A stretch of 64,000 nucleotides of DNA from an uncultured Clostridia bacterium (GTDB lineage Bacteria > Bacillota > Clostridia > Christensenellales > Borkfalkiaceae), in contig CAKQJE010000009.1 in assembly GCA_934247225.1 (NCBI GenBank), positions 27,361 through 91,360 on the forward strand. The letters run 5' to 3'. Both the position numbers and the translations under genes were made by a program. Positions 57,435 through 64,000 of the stretch are shown piece by piece. The notes under the pieces were generated by a model. It saw only the letters and a program-made list of their open reading frames with translations, did not search any database and had not been told where the DNA came from. Within the stretch, counting starts at the first letter, position 1. Every line of letters starts with the position of its first letter.

Positions 57435-59051
57435 ATGGAACGTCCGATTCTTAAAAACAAAATTTTTCTGTATCTGACCGAATTTTTCTCCGGGATGTCC
57501 GTTATGGCGGTCGAACTCGGCGCAAGCAGACTTTTAGCGCCGTATTTCAGCTCGTCGCAGATCGTATGGACGATTATCATCGGAACGATTATGATCGCTA
57601 TGGCGCTCGGAAATATTTACGGCGGAAAAGCGGCGGATAAAAATCCCGACCCCGATAAATTGTACGGAAGAATAATAATCGCGTCGATATGGATCGCGCT
57701 TATCCCCGTTCTCGGGAAATATATCATTCTCGGCATTTCAGGACTGCTTATTCTTACCGTAAATACGAATTTCCTTGTAATAGCGGCGTTTGCGGCATGT
57801 ATGGTGATTTTCGTATTCCCTTTGTTTCTGCTCGGCACGGTTACGCCCTGTCTTGTCAAATATTCGGTGGACTCGCTTAACGAAAACGGTAAAACCGTAG
57901 GATACTTGAACGCGTCGAACACTATCGGAAGCATTATCGGAACTTTCGTGCCTACGTTTATCACCATACCCGCCGTCGGCACGTCCGTAACCTTCCTTAT
58001 TTTTGCGGGAATTCTTTTAGTTCTTTCTGCGGTTTATTTTATTTCGTCGAAAATAAATATGATGAAAATCAAAAAACTTCCCGTTGCTGTTCTTATCTTT
58101 ATTTTAAGTTGCATTTTCGGACACAGCGGAAGCTTCGCTTTCTGGCAGAACGATCTTACCTACGAGGGCGAGTCGGTTTACAACTACCTTCAAGTGTATG
58201 AAGACGACAGGCAGGTTTCGCTTTCCACAAACGTGATTTTCGGCGTACAATCGGTATATCTCAAACAAGGAGATCTTACGGGTATGTATTACGACTACGC
58301 CTTAGCCGCGCCGTTTATGTCGGGAGTTTACGAAAACGAAAACAACGATATGCTTATTCTCGGAATGGGTACGGGTACTTACGCCGCTCAATGCGAAAAA
58401 TATTTCGCAGGCTGCGAAATGAACATCGAGGGCGTAGAAATCGACGAAAAGATAACGGAACTTTCCAAAAAATACTTCCATGCTTCCGACAGCATAAAAG
58501 TAACGACCTACGACGGAAGAGCTTACCTTAACGCCGTAGATAAAAAATACGACGTTATCATGGTGGACGCTTATCAGGACATAACCATTCCGTTTCAAAT
58601 GTCGTCCGCGGAATTTTTCACGCTCGTTAAAAGTCATCTTAAACCCGGCGGCGTTATGGTCGTCAATATGAACATGCGCGGAAACGGCGAAGGTTCGATA
58701 AACGACTATCTTTCGGACACGATCGCGAGCGTTTTTTCTTCGGTCTGCACCATAGACGTTAAAAATTCGACGAACAGAGAGCTTTTCGCTTCGGATAACG
58801 ACGAAATGATCGGGGCGTTTACAGCCAATTTGACAAAGGAAAACAACCGCGCTTTAAAAGCCATAATGCAAAACGTGAACGACAATCTTAAAGAATATAA
58901 AAGCGATAAAAAATATATCCTCACTGACGACAAAGCTCCCGTCGAACTTCTCGGAATGAGAGTTATCGATGAAATGATTTCGGACGAAATATCCTATTAC
59001 AAGCAAATTTTCAAGGAAAAAGGACTCAAAGGCTTGCTGGAAAGTTTTTGA
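57435..59051 (+). CDS. Membrane-fused spermidine synthase-like protein
   Basis: A 538-residue fusion. The first 220 residues have about seven hydrophobic helices. The C-terminal half is a class I methyltransferase-fold domain like spermidine synthase, with LILGMGTGTYAAQ near residue 305, GVEIDEKI, and VDAYQDITIPFQMSSAEF where SpeE has its substrate-binding region. Such fusions are common and their substrate is unknown. Polyamine synthesis is only one possibility. It is monocistronic and divergent from uxuA. Confidence 0.82.
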   Translation: MERPILKNKIFLYLTEFFSGMSVMAVELGASRLLAPYFSSSQIVWTIIIGTIMIAMALGNIYGGKAADKNPDPDKLYGRIIIASIWIALIPVLGKYIILGISGLLILTVNTNFLVIAAFAACMVIFVFPLFLLGTVTPCLVKYSVDSLNENGKTVGYLNASNTIGSIIGTFVPTFITIPAVGTSVTFLIFAGILLVLSAVYFISSKINMMKIKKLPVAVLIFILSCIFGHSGSFAFWQNDLTYEGESVYNYLQVYEDDRQVSLSTNVIFGVQSVYLKQGDLTGMYYDYALAAPFMSGVYENENNDMLILGMGTGTYAAQCEKYFAGCEMNIEGVEIDEKITELSKKYFHASDSIKVTTYDGRAYLNAVDKKYDVIMVDAYQDITIPFQMSSAEFFTLVKSHLKPGGVMVVNMNMRGNGEGSINDYLSDTIASVFSSVCTIDVKNSTNRELFASDNDEMIGAFTANLTKENNRALKAIMQNVNDNLKEYKSDKKYILTDDKAPVELLGMRVIDEMISDEISYYKQIFKEKGLKGLLESF

Positions 59052-59106
59052 TCTTTTATAAAAAATTTACATAATTCGGTTTTTATGCGGTAAACTAACG
59101 GTAAAT

Positions 59107-59155
59107 GCAGGCGAGGGATTTTAACTTGCAAAATCCCGACTTTCAAAACGCCTGC
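59107..59155 (+). other. Nested hairpin in the spoVT leader
   Basis: Outer arms gcaggcg (59107-59113) and cgcctgc (59149-59155) enclose gggatttt/aaaatccc (59115-59122 and 59130-59137). It ends just before the AAGGAG ribosome site of spoVT. No U run follows, so it is a leader structure rather than a terminator. Confidence 0.5.
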
Positions 59156-59172
59156 GAATAAGGAGCCGAACT

Positions 59173-59715
59173 ATGAAAGATACAGGAATCGTAAGAAGAA
59201 TAGACGTACTCGGAAGAGTCGTTATTCCGAAAGAAATAAGAAAAACACTCAAAATGAACGAGGGCGACCCCGTTGAAATTTATACCGAAAAGGATTCGCT
59301 CGTCGTTAAAAAATATTCGCCCGTGAAAACGCTCGGCGGCTCGCTCGACTGCGCGGCTGAAAGCTTAGCCAAATGCACGGGTCACGCCGTTATCGTCTGC
59401 GACGAATCGAATTATCTGTCGGCGGCGGGCGTGAACGCAAAAGAACTCGTCGGGAATAAAATTTCCAAAGCCGTGGAAGAACTGCTCGGCAAAAAGAAAA
59501 CGCTCGTCGTGAACAGATCGGAAGGCGGCGCGCCGATAGATCTCATCGGCGGAGACAGGCTGAATTTCGCAAATCAATTGTTTATGCCCGTTAAATCGGG
59601 CGAAGAAATAATCGGCGGACTTATCGTCGCGGATAAAGTGAAAGACAGCCCGATAACTTCGTCCGACATAAATCTCGCAATGCTTACCGCAGAGTTCATC
59701 GCGGCGCATTTTTAA
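59173..59715 (+). CDS. spoVT: Stage V sporulation protein T
   Basis: A 180-residue transcription factor that adjusts sigma-G-dependent forespore genes in Bacillus. The N-terminal AbrB swapped-hairpin domain (GIVRRIDVLGRVVIPKEIRK in part) is followed by a GAF domain (about 55-178). The length is exactly that of the family. It precedes a SpoVB-like flippase by 19 nt, a conserved order with mazG in Bacillota. Confidence 0.95.
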   Translation: MKDTGIVRRIDVLGRVVIPKEIRKTLKMNEGDPVEIYTEKDSLVVKKYSPVKTLGGSLDCAAESLAKCTGHAVIVCDESNYLSAAGVNAKELVGNKISKAVEELLGKKKTLVVNRSEGGAPIDLIGGDRLNFANQLFMPVKSGEEIIGGLIVADKVKDSPITSSDINLAMLTAEFIAAHF

Positions 59716-59734
59716 GCGTTTTTCGTTTTTTCGA

Positions 59735-61141
59735 ATGAAAAAATTAAATCCGCTTTTAAAAAACGCCGCGCTTATTTCCGTCGGCGGGCTTATAGTCAAA
59801 CTTCTCGGCGCGTTTTACAGAATCCCGCTCAACAACATTCTGAAAGCCGACGGACTCGGAATTTATCAGACGGCGTTCCCGCTATATCTCATATTGATGA
59901 CGTTCACGGGTTCCTCCGCAACCAACGCGATAACGAAAATAATCGCGTCGGGCGAAAACGGCGAAGCCGTCGTTAAAAAAGCTCTCACCGTTATTCTGCC
60001 GCTGGGAATTCTCGGCTGGCTCGTTATGACTTCTTTTTCCGGAATTTTGTCCGATTTACAAGGCAACCCGCGGGCAAAACTTTCATATATCGCGCTTGCG
60101 CCATCGCTCGTTTTCGTAAGCGCGATTTCCGTTTTAAGAGGATATTTTCAAGGCAAGAACAATATGAAGCCTACCGTTTTTTCGCAAATCACGGAACAGA
60201 CGGTTAAAATCGGGGCGGGACTTATTTTATGTTATCTGTTTTCGACCGCTCCCGAAAAGGGAGCTTTTTTTGCTTGTCTCGCCGTTTCTTTAAGCGAGCT
60301 GAGCGCGCTGATTTACCTTTACATCAAATACCGCAGACAGCCCGACAAAACAACTTGTTTGAATGAAAAATACCCCGTTAAACGACTTATAGGGCAACTT
60401 TTGCCGATTGCTTTAATATCCTGCGTTCTTCCGCTCGCAAAGGTTTTCGACAGTTTCACGGCGATAAACATATTAAGCGGTTACGCGAAAGACGCGAACG
60501 GTTTGTACGGTTTATACGCGGGAAGCGTGGAGTCTTTAATAGGTATGCCCGTGGCTGTTTGTTACGGAATTGCGGCAAGCGTTCTGCCGAGCTTAACCGC
60601 AGCGAACGCCAAAAACAATACGGCGGAAGCGAAAAAAATCGTCGTGCAGGCGTTTTCGTATACGTTGTTTTTATCCGCGTTCGCGTTTGCCGCCATCGCC
60701 TTTTTCCCGAATCTGATTATAAAAATTCTTTTTTCGGGTCTTTCTTCGGAAAGTAAAAAGATTTTATCGGAACTTATCGTATTTTCATCGATAAACGTTG
60801 TTTTATTGGCAGTTATTCAGACGGAAACGTCGGTTTTAGTCGCAAGCGGAAAACCATACGCGCCCGCGATAAGCCTTACCGCAGGGTTCGCCCTCAAAGC
60901 CGCCGTGCAAATTTTTCTTCTTAAAAACCCGAATCTGAACGTTTTCGGGATATTATATTCCGATATACTCTGTTATTTTGTTGCAGTTTTCATCGATTTG
61001 GTATATATTATTTCTATATATAAAATAACTTCTTCACAGAAAACGAGGAGCGAACAAAATGAAACTGACTCTTGCGGGAGCGGGCGTAACGCCGGGCGAC
61101 TTATCGCTGAAAGCCTTAGAAGCGATAAAAAAATCCGATAA
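59735..61141 (+). CDS. SpoVB/MurJ-like polysaccharide flippase
   Basis: A 468-residue MOP-superfamily membrane protein with about 13 or 14 helices, opening with NAALISVGGLIVKLLGAFYRIPLNNIL in the SpoVB pattern. SpoVB is needed for spore cortex synthesis, and close relatives flip lipid II. The last 27 residues lie in an 83-nt overlap with the next gene and are polar and poorly conserved-looking, so a lost earlier stop codon is possible. It follows spoVT. Confidence 0.87.
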   Translation: MKKLNPLLKNAALISVGGLIVKLLGAFYRIPLNNILKADGLGIYQTAFPLYLILMTFTGSSATNAITKIIASGENGEAVVKKALTVILPLGILGWLVMTSFSGILSDLQGNPRAKLSYIALAPSLVFVSAISVLRGYFQGKNNMKPTVFSQITEQTVKIGAGLILCYLFSTAPEKGAFFACLAVSLSELSALIYLYIKYRRQPDKTTCLNEKYPVKRLIGQLLPIALISCVLPLAKVFDSFTAINILSGYAKDANGLYGLYAGSVESLIGMPVAVCYGIAASVLPSLTAANAKNNTAEAKKIVVQAFSYTLFLSAFAFAAIAFFPNLIIKILFSGLSSESKKILSELIVFSSINVVLLAVIQTETSVLVASGKPYAPAISLTAGFALKAAVQIFLLKNPNLNVFGILYSDILCYFVAVFIDLVYIISIYKITSSQKTRSEQNETDSCGSGRNAGRLIAESLRSDKKIR

Positions 61142-62465
61142 AATAATTCTCAGAACAGACGAAACAAGGCTCGGCGAATGGCTGAAAACCTTAGGATTCG
61201 AATACGAATCGCTCGACCGCATTTATCTTAAATCGAGGTCTTTTGCGACTTTAACGAAAAACCTCGCGGCGGAAGTTTTGAAAGCCGCCAAAACGCAGGA
61301 CGTTCTCTATCTCGTCGAGGGTGACGTTAAAGACGATATTTCCTGCTCGGAAATTTTAAAAAAAAGACCCGACGCCGAGGTTATCCCCGGCGTTTCGAAA
61401 GCAGACTTTTATCTCGATAAAGCGGCGGTTTACGGCAGGTACACCGCCCTTTCGGCATATGATATAGAAAGCGGAAGATTAAGCCTTCCGCTCGTCGTTT
61501 ACGATATCGATTCCGAACTTATCGCCGCCAATGTAAAGCTTGTTTTATCCGACGCCTTCGGAGACGAAATCCCCTGCTATAAGTTCTTTAACGGCACTTT
61601 TTCACAAATAAAGCTTTACGAATCGGACTACGGAGACGAGTTCGACGAAACGTCCGCGCTCGTTATAAAAGACATTCCCTTAACGCAAAAACAAAGGTTC
61701 GATTTAACCGATCTTCACGATATTTTAAAAGTCTTGCGCTCGGAAAACGGTTGCCCGTGGGATAAAGCGCAAACGCCGCTTACGATACGAAGCAACACCC
61801 TGGAAGAAACATACGAGCTTCTCGACGCCGTAGAAAAAAAAGACGACGACGCGACAATCGAAGAACTCGGAGATTTCCTGTTGCAAGCCTTTTTCTACGT
61901 CTGCTTCGGCGAAGAAGACAAAACGTATACCCTCTTTGACGTCACGAGCGGAATTTGCCGGAAACTGATTTCGCGACATACTCATATTTTCGGAAAAGAC
62001 TCGGCGTCGAGTTCCGCTCAGGCTCTCGAAGTGTGGGAGAAAAACAAACAAGCCGAAAAAGGGTTTTCGTGCGGCGCCGAGTATCTCGAATCCGTTCCGA
62101 AAAGCTTCCCCGCCCTTTTAAGAGCGCACAAAGTCGGTTCAAGGTCGGGTAAATACAATATGGACTTCTCGTCCGCAGAACAAGTTGCGGACAAGGTGAA
62201 AGAAGAATTTAACGAAGTTCTCGAAGAAGTTAAGGCAAAGAACGAAAAGGGCGTTTACGAGGAATCAGGCGATCTGCTTTTCGCCGTCGTTTCTTTCGTA
62301 AGGCTTCTCGGCGTGAACGGCGAACTTGCGTTAAACGCCGCCACCGATAAGTTTTTGAAGCGTTTCAGAAAGACCGAGGAACTTGTTTTAAAAAACGGAA
62401 AGAATATGAAAGACCTTTCCGAAAAAGAGTTGAATAAATATTACAATGAAGCTAAAAAGTATTAA
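61059..62465 (+). CDS. mazG: MazG family protein, YabN type (TP methylase plus NTP pyrophosphatase)
   Basis: A 468-residue fusion. Residues 1-200 form a divergent tetrapyrrole methylase-like domain (LTLAGAGVTPGDLSLKALEAI, VEGDV). Residues 220-468 hold one MazG domain and part of a second (LRSENGCPWDKAQTPLTI, EETYELLDAV, EELGDFLLQ with the metal-binding Glu/Asp). It hydrolyses noncanonical or excess NTPs. The start at 61059 has a GAGGAG site and overlaps the flippase gene by 83 nt. Confidence 0.92.
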   Translation: MKLTLAGAGVTPGDLSLKALEAIKKSDKIILRTDETRLGEWLKTLGFEYESLDRIYLKSRSFATLTKNLAAEVLKAAKTQDVLYLVEGDVKDDISCSEILKKRPDAEVIPGVSKADFYLDKAAVYGRYTALSAYDIESGRLSLPLVVYDIDSELIAANVKLVLSDAFGDEIPCYKFFNGTFSQIKLYESDYGDEFDETSALVIKDIPLTQKQRFDLTDLHDILKVLRSENGCPWDKAQTPLTIRSNTLEETYELLDAVEKKDDDATIEELGDFLLQAFFYVCFGEEDKTYTLFDVTSGICRKLISRHTHIFGKDSASSSAQALEVWEKNKQAEKGFSCGAEYLESVPKSFPALLRAHKVGSRSGKYNMDFSSAEQVADKVKEEFNEVLEEVKAKNEKGVYEESGDLLFAVVSFVRLLGVNGELALNAATDKFLKRFRKTEELVLKNGKNMKDLSEKELNKYYNEAKKY

Positions 62466-63390
62466 AATCGGCAACTACGAGACAGAAAACAACCTGTTTT
62501 TAGCTCCTCTCGCGGGTTTTTCCGATTACGCGATGCGCTCGATTTGTCTTTCCTACGGCGCAGGGCTTACGTTTACGGAAATGGTGAGTTGCAAAGGGCT
62601 TTTATACGACAACGAAAACACCAAAAATCTGCTTATCACCGCCCCGAACGAAAAGCTTAAATGCGTGCAGATTTTCGGAAACGATCCCGAAATAATGCGA
62701 CGCGCGCTCGAATCTAAGCATCTTGAAAAATTTCAGATAGCCGACATCAACTTCGGCTGCCCTATGCCCAAAATTTTCAATAACGGCGAAGGCAGCTGCC
62801 TTATGCAAAACCCCGCATTGGCGGAAAAAATAGTTTCCGAGTGCAAAAAAAGCGGAAAGCCCGTTACTTGCAAAATCCGCACGGGACTTTACGATAACAA
62901 GCCGCTCGCCGTCGACTTTGCCAAAGCTTTGGAACAAGGCGGCGCGGATATGATTACCGTTCACGGAAGATCGAGAGAAAAGATTTACGCGGGCGAGGTA
63001 AACTTCGACGAAATAGCGGAAGTGAAGCAATCCGTTAAAATCCCCGTGATCGCAAACGGCGGAGTTTTCACTGCCGAAGACGCAGACGTTTTATCGGACA
63101 GAACGGGCGCGGACGGAGTTATGATCGCGCGGGGCGCGCTCGAAAACCCGTGGATTTTCGCCGATATTCTGAATATCCCGCACGGTAACGATAAAGTCGA
63201 ACTCATATGCAGACATATAGATATGCTCAAAGAACACTTTAACGACGAACGCGCGACCGTGGGATTTCGCAAACAACTCTGCTTATACATAAAAGGCGAA
63301 AAAAATTCGGCGGCGTTCAAACAAGCCGCGCTTAAAATAACGAACTCCGACGAGCTTAAAAAAGCCGTGCGCGAATTTTTCGCGCAATAA
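62446..63390 (+). CDS. dusB: tRNA-dihydrouridine synthase
   Basis: Reduces uridine to dihydrouridine in tRNA using FMN. The 314 residues show the Dus patterns: LAPLAGFSDYAMR, MVSCKGLL, DINFGCPMPKI with the catalytic Cys, VTCKIRTGL, VHGRSREKIY, VIANGGVF and MIARGALENPWIF. It overlaps mazG by 20 nt. Confidence 0.95.
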   Translation: MKLKSIKIGNYETENNLFLAPLAGFSDYAMRSICLSYGAGLTFTEMVSCKGLLYDNENTKNLLITAPNEKLKCVQIFGNDPEIMRRALESKHLEKFQIADINFGCPMPKIFNNGEGSCLMQNPALAEKIVSECKKSGKPVTCKIRTGLYDNKPLAVDFAKALEQGGADMITVHGRSREKIYAGEVNFDEIAEVKQSVKIPVIANGGVFTAEDADVLSDRTGADGVMIARGALENPWIFADILNIPHGNDKVELICRHIDMLKEHFNDERATVGFRKQLCLYIKGEKNSAAFKQAALKITNSDELKKAVREFFAQ

Positions 63391-63511
63391 ACGCAATTGC
63401 AATAAACGCAATAAAGAAGTTTTTAAATAAAGAAGCTTTTAATTAAAGCAAACGACAACGCTTTTATAACCTTTTCCCTTTAACCCGAATAAACTGAACA
63501 GGAGGGATGTT

Positions 63512-64000
63512 ATGAAAGCGAGAGTGATAAACTGCGGCTCGGCAGTCGTTAAAAAAGCGCGCAGAAATCAGGATTACAATCTTATCGTTATGGGCTTTAA
63601 CGGCTCGGAAACGGTTAAATACAGAAAGGAACTCGGCGGCGAAACGACGAAACTCAAAGACCTTGCCGCCTACTCCGAAAATACTCAGAAAACGCTTATT
63701 TCGGCTTTCGATACCGACAATTACGGAATTATAAAGCACTCCGCAGGGGTTTTCGACTGCGGGAAACTGCTCGGAATAAGCGATATGACGGTTTCGTACG
63801 CTTCGAGTCCGTATATGCCCGGCGCGCACGGAAAACTTTACGACACGCTTGCGGGTAAATTCGCAGTGGCTATCGGCGACGATCTTTACCGCTACGAGCT
63901 TTTCAAATCGTTCGCCGTTTGCGGCGCGGAATTCGTCGTCGTCATAAGAAAAGGCGACGCGAGCGAGATAAACACGATTCTTTTAAGAGCGTACTCGTAC
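63512..64000 (+). CDS. Nitrilase-like (carbon-nitrogen hydrolase) protein, 3' end cut
   Basis: A frame from ATG 63512, with a GGAGGG site, runs off the right edge (163 residues present). Blocks such as GVFDCGKLLGISDM, HGKLYDTLAGKFAVAIGDDLYRYELFKSFAVCGAEFVVV are arranged as in nitrilase-superfamily proteins (the longest quoted block is given in part). The catalytic Cys nucleophile of true nitrilases is not obvious: the position after the beta strand reads VAIGDDLY, as in catalytically altered relatives. Function unknown. Confidence 0.55.
   Translation, partial: MKARVINCGSAVVKKARRNQDYNLIVMGFNGSETVKYRKELGGETTKLKDLAAYSENTQKTLISAFDTDNYGIIKHSAGVFDCGKLLGISDMTVSYASSPYMPGAHGKLYDTLAGKFAVAIGDDLYRYELFKSFAVCGAEFVVVIRKGDASEINTILLRAYSY

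Noticed and set aside
61059..61141. Frameshift joining the flippase and mazG genes
   Set aside because: Both proteins have complete domains and mazG has its own ribosome site, so I treat it as a long overlap.

Overview
The window looks like a chromosome segment of an uncultured, spore-forming member of the Clostridia (Bacillota). Evidence: SpmA/SpmB, SpoVT and a SpoVB-like flippase; a dnaG-rpoD-trmK-nif3 housekeeping block; CdaA-type c-di-AMP synthesis; FakA/DegV fatty-acid salvage; Gram-positive Shine-Dalgarno sites and sigma-A promoters (TTGACA/TATAAT-like, 17-bp spacers). Finer taxonomy cannot be read reliably from the sequence. About 85% of genes lie on the minus strand. No tRNA, rRNA, insertion sequence, prophage or CRISPR array was seen.

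Layout. 1-9.7 kb: a partial conserved protein, rsmA, a TatD-linked radical SAM protein, tatD, metG, divergent spmAB, an MFS carrier with a large insert, a coiled-coil zinc-ribbon protein, Nif3 and TrmK. 9.7-16.2 kb: rpoD, dnaG, dgt, an SDR reductase, efp and an M24 peptidase. 16.2-22.8 kb: an operon of three small membrane proteins, uvrB, uvrA and a fourth membrane protein, behind a LexA-like palindrome and a tandemly duplicated promoter. 22.9-28 kb: a heterodimeric ABC exporter and a MATE pump. 28-33 kb: acpP, plsX, a GNAT protein, a DegV (FakB-like) protein and fakA, a fatty-acid salvage/phospholipid entry module. 33.5-38.9 kb: lysC, a 36-aa membrane protein, cdaA, holA, comEC and an MBL hydrolase. 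39.1-39.35 kb: a plus-strand 6S RNA. 39.3-43.2 kb: an S41 protease, a PucR-type regulator and an RNase H with an extra C-terminal domain.

43.6-52.7 kb is the most interesting part. A c-di-GMP/phosphorelay operon (GGDEF-REC-HD-GYP protein, solute-binding protein, hybrid histidine kinase, Hpt protein) lies beside a TasA/SipW-like surface-fibre locus. The fibre gene is preceded by a strong promoter and a 300-nt leader that contains a c-di-GMP-I (GEMM-I) aptamer followed by two successive terminators. Each terminator reuses an identical copy of the aptamer 3' strand. Two decayed open frames lie between the fibre locus and the signalling operon. I read this as a c-di-GMP-controlled matrix or fibre system with its own turnover enzyme next door.

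52.8-57.2 kb is a lower hexuronate pathway (uxuA, SDR fructuronate reductase, eda, kdgK) with two paralogous small membrane proteins inside. 57.4-64 kb, on the plus strand, holds a membrane-fused spermidine-synthase-like protein, spoVT, a SpoVB-like flippase, mazG (YabN type), dusB and a partial nitrilase-like protein.
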